Part shown: piece by piece, positions 10,524 to 19,114 of the stretch
How the letters are laid out: each line of letters starts with the position of its first letter
Numbering within the stretch: position 1 is the first letter of the stretch
Made by a program: the position numbers and the translations under genes
Assembly: GCF_003290445.1 (NCBI RefSeq)
Contig: NZ_CP021781.1
Location: 62,001-126,000, forward strand
Source: Francisella adeliensis
Lineage (GTDB): Bacteria > Pseudomonadota > Gammaproteobacteria > Francisellales > Francisellaceae
Reading direction: 5' to 3'
DNA length: 64,000 nt
The notes under the pieces: model-generated
Database searches by the model: none
Told to the model about the DNA's origin: nothing
The model's input: the letters and a program-made list of their open reading frames with translations, nothing else

Positions 10524-13286
10524 ATGACTCAAGAAATAAATAAAAATTATAATCCAAAAGAAATCGAACAAACCAATTATCAAAACTGGGAAGAAAGCGG
10601 TAAATTTGCTTGTGGCAATGCCGAATCAGCAGAGAAGTTTGCAGTAATGCTTCCACCACCAAATGTAACAGGTACACTACACATGGGTCATGGTTTTCAA
10701 ATGACTCTTATGGACATTCTTACGCGTTATAACCGTATGAGTGGTAAGGATACTCTTTGGCAACCAGGTACAGACCATGCTGGTATTGCTACTCAAATGG
10801 TAGTTGAAAGACAACTTAATGCAGATGGTATCTCTCGCCATGATTTAGGTCGTGAAAGTTTCTTGGATAAAGTCTGGGAATGGAAAGAGCTTTCAGGTGG
10901 CACTATTACAAAGCAAATGCGTCGAATTGGAGCATCTCCAGATTGGGAACGAGAAAGATTTACAATGGATGAAGGCTTATCAAAAGCTGTAACTAAAGCA
11001 TTTGTGAAGTTATATGATGATGGTCTTGCTTATCGTGGTGAGAGACTTGTAAACTGGGACCCTAAGCTTAAAACAGCAGTATCTGATTTAGAAGTTGCTC
11101 AGATAGATAAAAAAGGTTCGCTTTGGCATTTTGTATACCCTATAGCAAATAGTGATGAAAAAATGGTAATAGCTACAACTCGCCCAGAAACAATGCTTGG
11201 CGATATGGCAGTAGCGGTTCATCCTGAAGATGAGAGATATACTCATTTAGTTGGTAAGATGATAAATCTACCACTTACAGATAGACAAATTCCGATTATT
11301 GCTGATGACTATGTAGAAAAAGATTTTGGTACAGGTTGTGTGAAGATTACGCCAGCTCATGATTTTAATGACTATGAGATGGGCAAACGCCACAACTTGC
11401 CAATGATGAATATCCTAACAGATGATGCTGATTTAAATGATAAAGTACCAGCAGAATATAAAGGATTAGATAGGTTTGTAGCGCGTAAAAAGATTGTTGC
11501 GGATATGGATGCTCTTGGTCTTTTAGATAAGATAGAGCCACATGATCTTAAAGTGCCTACAGGCGATAGAACAGGTGAAGTATTAGAACCGTATCTTACA
11601 AAGCAATGGTTTGTAAAGGCTGATGTACTTGCAAAACCTGCATTAGAAGCGGTAGAGTCTGGTAAAGTTAGATTTGTGCCGGATAATTGGAAAAACACTT
11701 ACTACTCATGGATGCGTGATTTACAAGATTGGTGCGTGTCAAGACAGCTTTGGTGGGGTCATAGAATACCTGCTTGGTTTGATAATGATGGTAATGTATT
11801 TGTTGGCGAGTCAGAAGAACAAATCCGTACAAAGCATAATCTAGCTGAGAGCATAGAGCTTAATCAAGACAATGATGTATTTGATACATGGTTCTCATCT
11901 GCATTGTGGCCATTTAGTACTCTAGGTTGGCCTGAGCAAACTCCTGAGCTAGCTAAATACTATCCTACAAGCGTGCTTGTAACAGGTTTTGATATTATCT
12001 TCTTCTGGGTTGCTAGAATGATGATGTTTGGTATGTACTTTATGGATGATGTGCCATTTAAAGATATTTACATTACAGGGCTTATCCGTGATGGCGAGGG
12101 CAATAAAATGTCTAAGTCTAAAGGTAATGTACTTGACCCTGTTGATTTGATTGACGGTATTTCACTAGAAGACCTTGTTGCAAAAAGAACAACAGGCTTA
12201 ATGCAACCACAAATGAAGGCTAAAATTGAAAAAGCTACTCGTAAAGAGTTTCCAGAAGGTATAAATGCTTATGGTTCAGATGCTGTAAGATTTACATTTG
12301 CGGCATTAGCTTCAACTTCTCGAGATATAAGCTTTGACACTCCTAGAGTAGAAGGCTATCGTAATTTCTGTAACAAGCTTTGGAATGCTTCAAGATTTGT
12401 AATGATGAACCTTGATGACTATAAGGTTTGTGATAATTATGAACTTAATGTTGCAGACAAGTGGATTTGGAGTACTTTAAACAATGCCGTAGCAGAAGTA
12501 CATAAACAGCTAGCTAACTATCGTTTTGATATGGTGGCAAATACTATTTATGATTTTGTATGGAATAATTACTGTGATTGGTATCTTGAATTTGCAAAAG
12601 TTTCATTGAAAGATGAGGGCCTTTCTGAGAAGCAAAAAAATGGTGTTAAATACACGCTTACTAAAGTTTTAGAGAATATCCTTGCTTTAGCACATCCGCT
12701 TATTCCATTTATTACAGAGAGTATTTATCAGCAGTTAAAAGCTCATCTTGATAATGCTCAAACTTCAATTATGGATGTTAGCTACCCTGAAACTACTCAA
12801 GATTTAGAAGCTCCAGAGGCTGAGAAAGCTATCAGATGGTTACAGAACATCGTAACAACTCTTAGAAATATGCGTAGTGAAGTAGGTATTAAGCCATCTC
12901 TAGGTATTTCATTAATAGTTAAAGATGTTGCTGAGAAAGATAAAGAGTACCTAGCTCAAACACAAGGCTTTATAAAAGCTTTGGCTAAGGTAGAGAATAT
13001 TGAATTTAATGATAATCCACCAACTTCATTATCTCAAATTGTAGAGGGACTTGAGTTAAATATTCCATTAGAAGGTTTAGTTGATATTGAAGCTGAAAAA
13101 GCAAGATTAGACAAAGAGCTGGACAAGCTAAAAGGCGAAGTAGTAAGGTTTGAGAAGAAACTTTCTAATGAAAGATTTGTATCAAATGCTCCAGAAGCAG
13201 TTGTAGCTGTTGAAAAAGAGAAACTTGCTAAGTATAAAGATTTATACGCTAAGACGCTTGAGAAGAAAGAGGGTTTAGTAAAGTAA
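10524..13286 (+). CDS. valS: Valyl-tRNA synthetase
   Basis: A 920-aa class I synthetase. The HIGH-type motif is in PPPNVTGTLHMGHGF (about 45-59), the CP1 editing domain follows with TTRPETMLGD, and the KMSKSKGN loop is at about 529-536. The C-terminal 65 residues form the ValS coiled-coil arm that binds tRNA. It charges tRNA-Val with valine in the cytoplasm. It is the first gene of a probable short operon with the nuclease-like gene 30 bp downstream. No T-box or attenuator was recognised in the 292-bp leader. Confidence 0.98.
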   Translation: MTQEINKNYNPKEIEQTNYQNWEESGKFACGNAESAEKFAVMLPPPNVTGTLHMGHGFQMTLMDILTRYNRMSGKDTLWQPGTDHAGIATQMVVERQLNADGISRHDLGRESFLDKVWEWKELSGGTITKQMRRIGASPDWERERFTMDEGLSKAVTKAFVKLYDDGLAYRGERLVNWDPKLKTAVSDLEVAQIDKKGSLWHFVYPIANSDEKMVIATTRPETMLGDMAVAVHPEDERYTHLVGKMINLPLTDRQIPIIADDYVEKDFGTGCVKITPAHDFNDYEMGKRHNLPMMNILTDDADLNDKVPAEYKGLDRFVARKKIVADMDALGLLDKIEPHDLKVPTGDRTGEVLEPYLTKQWFVKADVLAKPALEAVESGKVRFVPDNWKNTYYSWMRDLQDWCVSRQLWWGHRIPAWFDNDGNVFVGESEEQIRTKHNLAESIELNQDNDVFDTWFSSALWPFSTLGWPEQTPELAKYYPTSVLVTGFDIIFFWVARMMMFGMYFMDDVPFKDIYITGLIRDGEGNKMSKSKGNVLDPVDLIDGISLEDLVAKRTTGLMQPQMKAKIEKATRKEFPEGINAYGSDAVRFTFAALASTSRDISFDTPRVEGYRNFCNKLWNASRFVMMNLDDYKVCDNYELNVADKWIWSTLNNAVAEVHKQLANYRFDMVANTIYDFVWNNYCDWYLEFAKVSLKDEGLSEKQKNGVKYTLTKVLENILALAHPLIPFITESIYQQLKAHLDNAQTSIMDVSYPETTQDLEAPEAEKAIRWLQNIVTTLRNMRSEVGIKPSLGISLIVKDVAEKDKEYLAQTQGFIKALAKVENIEFNDNPPTSLSQIVEGLELNIPLEGLVDIEAEKARLDKELDKLKGEVVRFEKKLSNERFVSNAPEAVVAVEKEKLAKYKDLYAKTLEKKEGLVK

Positions 13287-13316
13287 CAATTGTAGAAACT
13301 TTAAAGGAAGTATTTT

Positions 13317-15149
13317 ATGAAGTTAGAGAATGTGTTGTCAAGTTTGAATCAAGTTGAGAAAAATAAGTTTATCAACGTTGTTGATAATCTCATTCAAGAG
13401 AATAATCTTTCAAAGAAATATGATCAGATTAAGCAGGCAACGAATAATGAGATAGTTGCATTATTTAAACAGGCAAAACCCTACTTTGAAGAATATCTTC
13501 TGGAGAAATTATCTTATATAAACCCAAGTATAAGTATATTAACTGATATTTTAAGCAGAGATGGAAATTCTGTGGCTCGAGTCTCATGGATAGAATCTTT
13601 ATATCATAAAGATATTGAAAGACTTGAAGCTAAAGTAAAAGAATTATCTGCAATAAGAAGTACAGAAACTGACCTTTTAACTTATGAAGGTAGAATGAAT
13701 GTATATTTTTCATGTCTGAAAGAAGCTTATAATAATGATATTAGAAATAATCAAGAGCCCAAAATAAATGACGATGAAAGAAGTATTCTCAACGTATTGT
13801 CTGATAAGCTTGATATAAACCATGATGATAAAGTAGTTTTAGAGTATATGGTAAGACCATGTTGTAAACAAAACACTATCTCTGACTATTTAAATGAGTT
13901 GAGATGCCTAGGAATTCTTTTTATAAAAAATAAAGAGCAAACAGTTTATGTTGCAGATGAGTTAGTTGAGATTCTGAATAATATTAAAGGAAAAGCTATA
14001 TCAGATAAATATCTGATTAGAGTTCTAAGAACTTTATCTGATGCTGAGCTGTCAAATATATTAAAAAGTCAAAATCAGAGAATAAGAGGTGTTGAGAGAG
14101 TAAATAAAATTAATAATATTGTACATTTGGGATTAGATGTTAAGAAAATTCTTTCTGTATATATATTTAATGATAATGCCTCCCAAAATGAAAGGAAAGA
14201 GCGATTAAAGCTACTAATTGATGATTTGAGTATTGAAACTAAAACAATAGGCACGATTGTAGAATCTAGAATAGATATTATAATTGATAGTTTAAAAGAT
14301 ATCTCAAAGATTGAGTCAAATGTTCTTAGTTCAGCAGGATATGATGAATGTCTTGAAAAATTAAATGAATATTTTAATCAAGAAAAGTCAAAAGACTTCT
14401 TCTATGATCTAATAAGAGAACAATTTGAAATAGAGTCTGTTGAAAAAATTGATTCAAGTAAACTGAGACAGTTATCAATTACACCATACGATATTCTATA
14501 TATCGTTGATAATGATGATATTAAAGCAATAGCTAAGTTTTTTGGTCTAAGTAATAGAGGTAACGTTAGAGAAAGTATTGTTGGTAGTTTTAATGATGCC
14601 ACTGACAAGTTAATAGAAAACTATAATTTACTGGCAAACAGAGATGTTAATTCATTAAATGCAAAAGGGCTAAATATAAGCGAGGCTGAGATAGGTGCTA
14701 AGTTTGAAGAAGCAACTAGAAGTATCTTAGAACAGCTAAACCTTAATGTTGATGAAGAATTGAGAGCAGAAATTAATACAGCTAAAGATAAGGCAGATTT
14801 AATAATATCAACAAGCGATGACGATGTGATAGTTGGGGAAATGAAAACTCACAAGGGAGGTGGGTATAGTAGTTACTCATCTATAGCAAGACAAACAAAA
14901 TCGTATGTAAAATTATGTGAACAGCATGAAAAGAATGTAACACAAGTTTTAGTTATTGCTCCCAATTTTACAGATGACTTTATTGAGCATGCTGAATTAG
15001 ATCCAGATATAAATATATCACTTCTTGAAGCCCAAGGACTATACGGAATATATGAAGCATATAAAAATAAAAAAAATCCAAAGTTTAGTCTGCAATGGCT
15101 TCAAAAAGGTGGATTGCTTAAGCATTCTCTTATAATTAAAAGAATTTAG
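13317..15149 (+). CDS. Uncharacterised 610-aa protein with C-terminal PD-(D/E)xK nuclease-like domain
   Basis: I do not recognise the full-length family. The first 450 residues are mostly helical and highly charged. A stretch near 185-225 (DYLNELRCLGILFIKN, then a beta-like TVYVADEL) looks like a winged helix. Around residues 460-512 there is a restriction-endonuclease-like core: a helix with GAKFEEATRSIL, then an Asp in DKADLII, 13 residues, and GEMKT, which is a D-x13-E-x-K catalytic arrangement. A helix with a Gln (ARQTKSYVK) follows, as in many PD-(D/E)xK folds. There is no helicase, methylase or toxin motif. A ribosome site AAAGGAAG lies before the ATG, 30 bp after valS. A role in DNA repair or phage defence is possible but is only inference. 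Confidence 0.6.
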   Translation: MKLENVLSSLNQVEKNKFINVVDNLIQENNLSKKYDQIKQATNNEIVALFKQAKPYFEEYLLEKLSYINPSISILTDILSRDGNSVARVSWIESLYHKDIERLEAKVKELSAIRSTETDLLTYEGRMNVYFSCLKEAYNNDIRNNQEPKINDDERSILNVLSDKLDINHDDKVVLEYMVRPCCKQNTISDYLNELRCLGILFIKNKEQTVYVADELVEILNNIKGKAISDKYLIRVLRTLSDAELSNILKSQNQRIRGVERVNKINNIVHLGLDVKKILSVYIFNDNASQNERKERLKLLIDDLSIETKTIGTIVESRIDIIIDSLKDISKIESNVLSSAGYDECLEKLNEYFNQEKSKDFFYDLIREQFEIESVEKIDSSKLRQLSITPYDILYIVDNDDIKAIAKFFGLSNRGNVRESIVGSFNDATDKLIENYNLLANRDVNSLNAKGLNISEAEIGAKFEEATRSILEQLNLNVDEELRAEINTAKDKADLIISTSDDDVIVGEMKTHKGGGYSSYSSIARQTKSYVKLCEQHEKNVTQVLVIAPNFTDDFIEHAELDPDINISLLEAQGLYGIYEAYKNKKNPKFSLQWLQKGGLLKHSLIIKRI

Positions 15150-15153
15150 TAAT

Positions 15154-15846
15154 ATGCTAGAAAAATTATCAGAAGATATATGGATTTGTGATGGTGAAGC
15201 TGTTCCTTTCTATACTCTTCCATATACTACAAGAATGACGGTAATTCGTCTTGCTAATAATGAGCTGTTTATTCATTCGCCAATTAAGGCTGATCCTGAG
15301 CTAATCTCACGAGTATCTAAACTTGGAACTGTAAAGTTTCTAATATCTCCAAATAAAATTCACCATCTTTTCTTACAAGATTGGGTAGATATTTTTCCTG
15401 ATGCAAAAGTATATGCATCACCAGGTCTTAGAGAAAAAAGAAAAGATATTGATTTTACTGCTGATCTAAAAGATTCTCCAGAACATGAGTGGCAGAATGA
15501 AATTGATCAACTAATATTTAAAGGTAGTAAAGCAATGCAAGAAGTTGTATTTTTCCATAGAGCTTCTAAAACACTTATCCTTACTGATTTGATTGAGAAC
15601 TTTGATGAAGACTATTTCTCAGGTTTTAAGGGTTTACTTGCTAAACTTTCAGGTATTGTTGCACCTAATGGAAAAACCCCTATAGATTGGAGAATGTCGT
15701 TTTTCTTTGGTAAAAAACAAGCTCGCGAATGTTTTGAAAAAATACTAGTGTGGCAACCTGAGAAAATCATTGTTGCACATGGGAAGAATATTGAAACTAA
15801 TGCTATAAATTTTCTTAAAAAATCATTTAAGTGGTTAGCTAAATAA
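15154..15846 (+). CDS. DUF4336 (metallo-beta-lactamase-fold-like) protein
   Basis: A 230-aa protein matching the DUF4336 pattern: MLEKLSEDIWICDG at the start, a TVIRLANNELFIHSPI strand pair, KFLISPNKIHHLF, LTDLIENF, and a closing PEKIIVAHGKNI. The fold resembles metallo-beta-lactamases, but the canonical HxHxDH zinc motif is absent; NKIHH and AHG keep isolated histidines. No signal peptide is seen. The substrate and reaction are unknown. It starts 4 bp after the nuclease-like gene and is probably in the same operon. It converges with lldD, with only 4 bp between the stops. Confidence 0.75.
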   Translation: MLEKLSEDIWICDGEAVPFYTLPYTTRMTVIRLANNELFIHSPIKADPELISRVSKLGTVKFLISPNKIHHLFLQDWVDIFPDAKVYASPGLREKRKDIDFTADLKDSPEHEWQNEIDQLIFKGSKAMQEVVFFHRASKTLILTDLIENFDEDYFSGFKGLLAKLSGIVAPNGKTPIDWRMSFFFGKKQARECFEKILVWQPEKIIVAHGKNIETNAINFLKKSFKWLAK

Positions 15847-15850
15847 AGAG

Positions 15851-17005
15851 TCAGTTGGCGTATATTAGTATAGATCTATCAACTTCATTAACATCAGTAT
15901 GACCACAAAAAGCCATAGTCTTGTCCATTTCTTCATAAAATATTTCTAGTACTCTTTGAGCTCCTCTTTCCCCATAAGCTCCAAGGCCATAAATCATAGG
16001 TCTGCCAATTAGTCCAGCAGTTGCTCCTAGAGCTTTTGCTTTAAGTAAATCTTGACCTGTACGAATTCCACTATCAATCAGCACTTCAAGCTTAGTATCT
16101 ACAGTACTAATTATTTCTTCTAGGGCTGAGATACTAGAGGGAGCTCCATCAAGTTGGCGACCACCATGATTAGATACAACAATTGCATCAGCACCTGTAT
16201 TTTGTGCCATAATAGCATCTTCAGTACACATAATGCCCTTGATAATCATTGGGCCATTCCATTGCTTCTGTACCCATTCTACATCGTGCCAGTTTAAGCT
16301 TAAATCAAATTGCTCACTTGTCCACTTGCCTAAAGATGCAAAGCCACCTTTGTTTTCAGCGTGATTTGCAATATTGCCAAAAGTCCTATTTTTAGTTTTA
16401 AGCATATTCAAGCACCAAGGTGTTTTAGTACTTAGATTGATTAGGTTTTTAATTGTTGGTTTTGGAGGCACGGTTAAGCCATTTTTGATATCTGCATGAC
16501 GATTACCGAGCATTTGTAAATCAGCAGTCAGTACTAATGCACTACAACCAGCATGCTTTGCACTTGCTATGAGATTTGCCATAAATTTTCTATCTTTCAT
16601 CATATACAGCTGGAACCAAAATGGCTTGGTTGTGTGTTTTGCAACTTCTTCAGTAGAGCAGATAGACATTGTTGATAGAGTAAAAGGAATACCAAATTTC
16701 TCAGCCGCACGAGCAGCATGAATTTCACCATCAGCGTGTTGCATTCCTAGTAAGCCTATTGGAGCAAATGCTAGGGGCATTTTATACTCTTGCCCTAGGA
16801 TTTTAGTACTTAATGAGCGGTGTTGTATATCTGTAAGAACCTTTTGCTTAAAAAGGTATTTGTCAAAATCTTGCTGATTGTATTTGAGTGTTTGTTGTTT
16901 CCATGAGCCAGACTCGCAGTAGTCAACAAACATTTTAGGAACTTTACGATGGTAAGCTTTACGCATATCTCCAAGAGATGTGATTTTTTGTAGATTGTTT
17001 TGCAT
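15851..17005 (-). CDS. lldD: FMN-dependent L-lactate dehydrogenase
   Basis: A 384-aa alpha-hydroxy-acid oxidase-family protein, close to the usual LldD length. It has the flavin-binding PLAFAPIGLLGMQHADGE, and the signature SNHGGRQLDGAP holds the catalytic His at about residue 281. The phosphate-binding LIDSGIRTGQDLLKAKALGA and GRPMIYGLGAYG follow. It oxidises L-lactate to pyruvate and feeds electrons to the quinone pool at the inner membrane. It lies 18 bp downstream of the nitroreductase gene, so the two may be co-transcribed. A related hydroxy-acid oxidase cannot be fully excluded, but lactate is most likely. Confidence 0.88.
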   Translation of the reverse strand: MQNNLQKITSLGDMRKAYHRKVPKMFVDYCESGSWKQQTLKYNQQDFDKYLFKQKVLTDIQHRSLSTKILGQEYKMPLAFAPIGLLGMQHADGEIHAARAAEKFGIPFTLSTMSICSTEEVAKHTTKPFWFQLYMMKDRKFMANLIASAKHAGCSALVLTADLQMLGNRHADIKNGLTVPPKPTIKNLINLSTKTPWCLNMLKTKNRTFGNIANHAENKGGFASLGKWTSEQFDLSLNWHDVEWVQKQWNGPMIIKGIMCTEDAIMAQNTGADAIVVSNHGGRQLDGAPSSISALEEIISTVDTKLEVLIDSGIRTGQDLLKAKALGATAGLIGRPMIYGLGAYGERGAQRVLEIFYEEMDKTMAFCGHTDVNEVDRSILIYAN

Positions 17006-17023
17006 AGAGAAATCCCGCAGTTA

Positions 17024-17677
17024 TTAAACTTCAGTAAAAACTTTTTCTTCAGGAAGTCTTGATTTAGGTAGCTTTGCATTAAAATCCTTTTCCGAGCTAT
17101 AGCCAACTGTCACAATGACAGAAGTTTTAAAGCCTTTTTCTTCTATGTTAAACTCTTTATCTATTATATGTGGTTCAATACCTTCCATTGGTGTAGCGTT
17201 TACCCCTAATCCTGCTAAACCAAGTAAAAGATTGCCAAGGCTTATATAGACCTGTTTTTCCGCCCAGTTTTGTAATTCTTGTGGTTTGTCAGCATAAGCT
17301 AATGCAAATTTTTTACGGACTTCTCTTTGTATGTTTTCAAATTCAGTAGTTGGAAAGCGGCCATCTTTTTTCTCTTGAGTAATAAGCTCTTCTAGATAGT
17401 CATTATCAATATCTGTTTTATAGCAAAGTACGATAGCTAAGGCACAATCTTTAATATTTGTTACATTTTTAGGATGAATATTTTCAGCAGATTTAGCAAT
17501 CTTAGCTTTTGCCTCTTCAGATGTGGCTAATATAAAATGCCATGGTTGAGAGTTTACACTTGATGGTGTAAATCTAAGAATATCTTTAATTTGTTGGGTT
17601 TGCCCGGCTGTTAATTTTTTTGATGAGTCATAGGCTTTTGTTGTATAGCGAGTTTTTACGCATTTAGAAAGGTTCAT
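17024..17677 (-). CDS. NfsB-type NAD(P)H nitroreductase
   Basis: The open frame starts at a GTG at 17716, but the first codons of that version contain a TATAAT box that looks like a promoter. The internal ATG at 17677 gives 217 aa, the length of E. coli NfsB, so I choose it. The N-terminal KTRYTTKAYD and FTPSSVNSQPWHF are FMN-contact motifs of the oxygen-insensitive nitroreductase family. NLLLGLAGLGVNATPMEG is the second conserved region. It is a cytoplasmic dimeric flavoprotein that reduces nitroaromatics or quinones; the natural substrate is unknown. It lies upstream of lldD on the same strand. Confidence 0.85.
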   Translation of the reverse strand: MNLSKCVKTRYTTKAYDSSKKLTAGQTQQIKDILRFTPSSVNSQPWHFILATSEEAKAKIAKSAENIHPKNVTNIKDCALAIVLCYKTDIDNDYLEELITQEKKDGRFPTTEFENIQREVRKKFALAYADKPQELQNWAEKQVYISLGNLLLGLAGLGVNATPMEGIEPHIIDKEFNIEEKGFKTSVIVTVGYSSEKDFNAKLPKSRLPEEKVFTEV

Positions 17678-17840
17678 GTTACTTTTGTGAAAGTTTAGAT
17701 TACTATAATTATACACATCAACCTTGATAGAGAGTAGGTTATTATTTAGTTAGCTCTTATGGTAGGGGTGTATAAGAAATGTTTGTTAAGTTTTTCATTT
17801 TAGTAGCTTCAGACTAATTTGTTATTTCTAAACTTGATGT

Positions 17841-17867
17841 GTTTTATTTTCTGTAGGTAGTATCTCA
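17841..17867. repeat. Repeated element, copy 1 (upstream of Nudix gene)
   Basis: A TTTTATTTTCTG-like segment is followed by TAGTATCTCA. It matches copies at 18484-18511 and 18967-18994. It bounds the left side of the duplicated Nudix-peptide unit. This copy lacks the left arm of the palindrome seen in copy 2. Confidence 0.6.
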
Positions 17868-17932
17868 CTAGTATTGATTAATGTAAAATCTATTATAATT
17901 ATATATCTACAGTAAAAGACTTAAATGGAACT

Positions 17933-18304
17933 ATGATAAAAACAGCAGCATTGGTGTGTATAAAAGACAATAAAATCCTCCTTGTACGAGTTAGAGATAA
18001 TACTATTTGGTATTTCGCCGGTGGTAAAATTGACTCAGGAGAGTCTGCTGATGAGGCAGTCTTACGAGAGGTTAAAGAAGAGCTAGGCGTTACTTTACAA
18101 GTTCAAGACATAAGTTATCTCGGTGAGACAGTTACTGATAATCACGATAGAACAGACACGGTTTCAATTCAGTGTTTTGCATCAGAGATCACTCAGGAAA
18201 TAAAACCTTGTGCAGAAATTTCAGAAATTAAGTGGTTTGATCTTGATGATAAAGAGTTTATGTCACCAGGAGTTATTGAGGTTATTCGTAGGTGGTATAG
18301 TTAG
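17933..18304 (+). CDS. Nudix hydrolase
   Basis: A 123-aa protein with a complete Nudix box: GGKIDSGESADEAVLREVKE continuing as ELG (about residues 35-57), which fits Gx5Ex7REUxEExGU. It hydrolyses a nucleoside diphosphate linked to another group; the substrate is not predictable. It is short and cytoplasmic. It converges with a secreted-peptide gene whose stop lies 10 bp away. A decayed second copy of this gene lies 300 bp further on, showing that the gene and its neighbour were tandemly duplicated. Confidence 0.88.
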   Translation: MIKTAALVCIKDNKILLVRVRDNTIWYFAGGKIDSGESADEAVLREVKEELGVTLQVQDISYLGETVTDNHDRTDTVSIQCFASEITQEIKPCAEISEIKWFDLDDKEFMSPGVIEVIRRWYS

Positions 18305-18313
18305 TGAAATAGA

Positions 18314-18451
18314 TTAGCTAAAGTCCATAGTGGGAGCAGCAAGAGAGATGTTTTGATTGTAAGTGCTTACTTGATTTACATTATAGCTAAAAGCACTAGT
18401 AGTGAATAGAGTTGCGATTAGTAGTATTGAGATAGAAGTTAATTTTTTCAT
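18314..18451 (-). CDS. Small secreted peptide, copy 1 (45 aa)
   Basis: A 46-codon frame. It begins MKKLTSISILLIATL with a signal peptide that probably ends after SAFS (residue 22). The mature part is about 23 residues with NVNQVSTYNQNISLAAP and no Cys. A paralogue of equal length lies at 18812-18949; nearly all signal and core residues match and the same YNVNQV-x-TYN and AAP-x-MD pattern is kept. Conservation of protein over DNA supports a real gene. The function is unknown; it could be an exported peptide or a periplasmic factor. The ribosome site before the ATG is weak. The gene converges with the Nudix gene. Confidence 0.75.
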   Translation of the reverse strand: MKKLTSISILLIATLFTTSAFSYNVNQVSTYNQNISLAAPTMDFS

Positions 18452-18483
18452 AATAAATTTCCTTTTTTAATATCTTTTATTAT

Positions 18484-18511
18484 TTCTTATTTTCTGAGAC
18501 TAGTATCTCAC
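18484..18511. repeat. Repeated element, copy 2, with palindrome
   Basis: TTATTTTCTGAGACTAGTATCTCAC contains the imperfect palindrome TGAGA-N6-TCTCA (18495-18510). It lies about 40-65 bp upstream of peptide gene 1. It may be an operator or part of the peptide promoter (inference). Confidence 0.55.
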
Positions 18512-18630
18512 CTTTTTCATATAAATAAAAATATATTATATTTATGATGAATATAAGAAAAACTTATGAGTGGGGGGTTGATTTTTACTCATTTTTTTAA
18601 TAGGTTATTTGTAATAAATATCTTATTTTG

Positions 18631-18802
18631 TATTGGGACTGGTATAAAATCCTTCTTGTGAAAGTAAGAGATTGTATTGTTTGGTGTTAGGGTTATCTTT
18701 AGGGGTTTGTACAGAAAAAATCAAAATTAAGTGGTTTAATTTCGCTAATAGAAAGTTTATATAGCTAGGAGATAGAAATTTATTCGTAGGTGGTATGTTA
18801 AG
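18631..18802 (+). pseudogene. Decayed Nudix hydrolase copy
   Basis: A remnant aligned to the intact Nudix gene at 17933. The first block reads KILLVKVRDCIVWC then a stop, against KILLVRVRDNTIWYF in the intact copy. The last block reads IKIKWFNFANRKFI, a stop, then a tail matching the WFDLDDKEFM and IRRWYS end of the intact gene. The central region with the Nudix box is deleted, and frameshifts and stops interrupt the rest. It is non-functional. It sits in the second unit of a tandem duplication. Confidence 0.8.
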
Positions 18803-18811
18803 CTTCCTGGG

Positions 18812-18949
18812 TTAGCTAAGATCCATAACAGGTGCTGCATATGAAATATTTGAATTATATGTATTTACTTGGTTTACATTGTAGCTAAAAGCACTAGTAG
18901 CAGATAGAGTTGTTATCAGAATAATTGAGATAGAGATAAGTTTTTTCAT
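18812..18949 (-). CDS. Small secreted peptide, copy 2 (45 aa)
   Basis: A 46-codon frame starting MKKLISISIILITTLSATSAFS, a clear signal peptide with probable cleavage after residue 22. The mature peptide is YNVNQVNTYNSNISYAAP followed by VMDLS. It is identical in length to copy 1 and differs mostly by conservative changes. The reading frame is intact although its neighbouring Nudix copy has decayed, which suggests the peptide is kept by selection independently of the Nudix enzyme. The function is unknown. It is too short for most automatic gene callers. Confidence 0.75.
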   Translation of the reverse strand: MKKLISISIILITTLSATSAFSYNVNQVNTYNSNISYAAPVMDLS

Positions 18950-18966
18950 TTTAGAACCTTTATTAT

Positions 18967-18994
18967 GTTTTATTTTCTGAGGCTAGTATCTCAT
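18967..18994. repeat. Repeated element, copy 3
   Basis: TTTTATTTTCTGAGGCTAGTATCTCAT, with the arms TGAG and CTCA. It lies upstream of peptide gene 2 in the same position as copy 2 before peptide gene 1. The following 18995-19114 spacer shows no other clear signal. Confidence 0.55.
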
Positions 18995-19114
18995 TAAAAC
19001 TTAGGAAAGTTAAATATATAAGTTTTATTAAACATATAAGTAAAGGTTATGCTGTTGTTTGTTGGTGTTTTTGAATCTATAGAAGTAAGTTTACAGTGTA
19101 GAAAAGGTATTTAT

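Larger units (their letters stand above)
17841..18994. repeat. Tandem duplication of a Nudix + secreted-peptide unit
   Basis: Unit A (about 17841-18511) holds an intact Nudix gene, a convergent 45-codon peptide gene and a boundary element. Unit B (about 18484-18994) repeats the same order, with a decayed Nudix copy, an intact peptide gene and a boundary element. Matching blocks include the Nudix start region, the Nudix end (ATTCGTAGGTGGTAT in both) and the peptide genes. Unit B is shorter because the central Nudix part is lost. Confidence 0.8.

Noticed and set aside
16810-17106. 98-aa minus-strand frame over the lldD/nitroreductase junction
   Set aside because: It overlaps both genes in another frame and has no coding features of its own.
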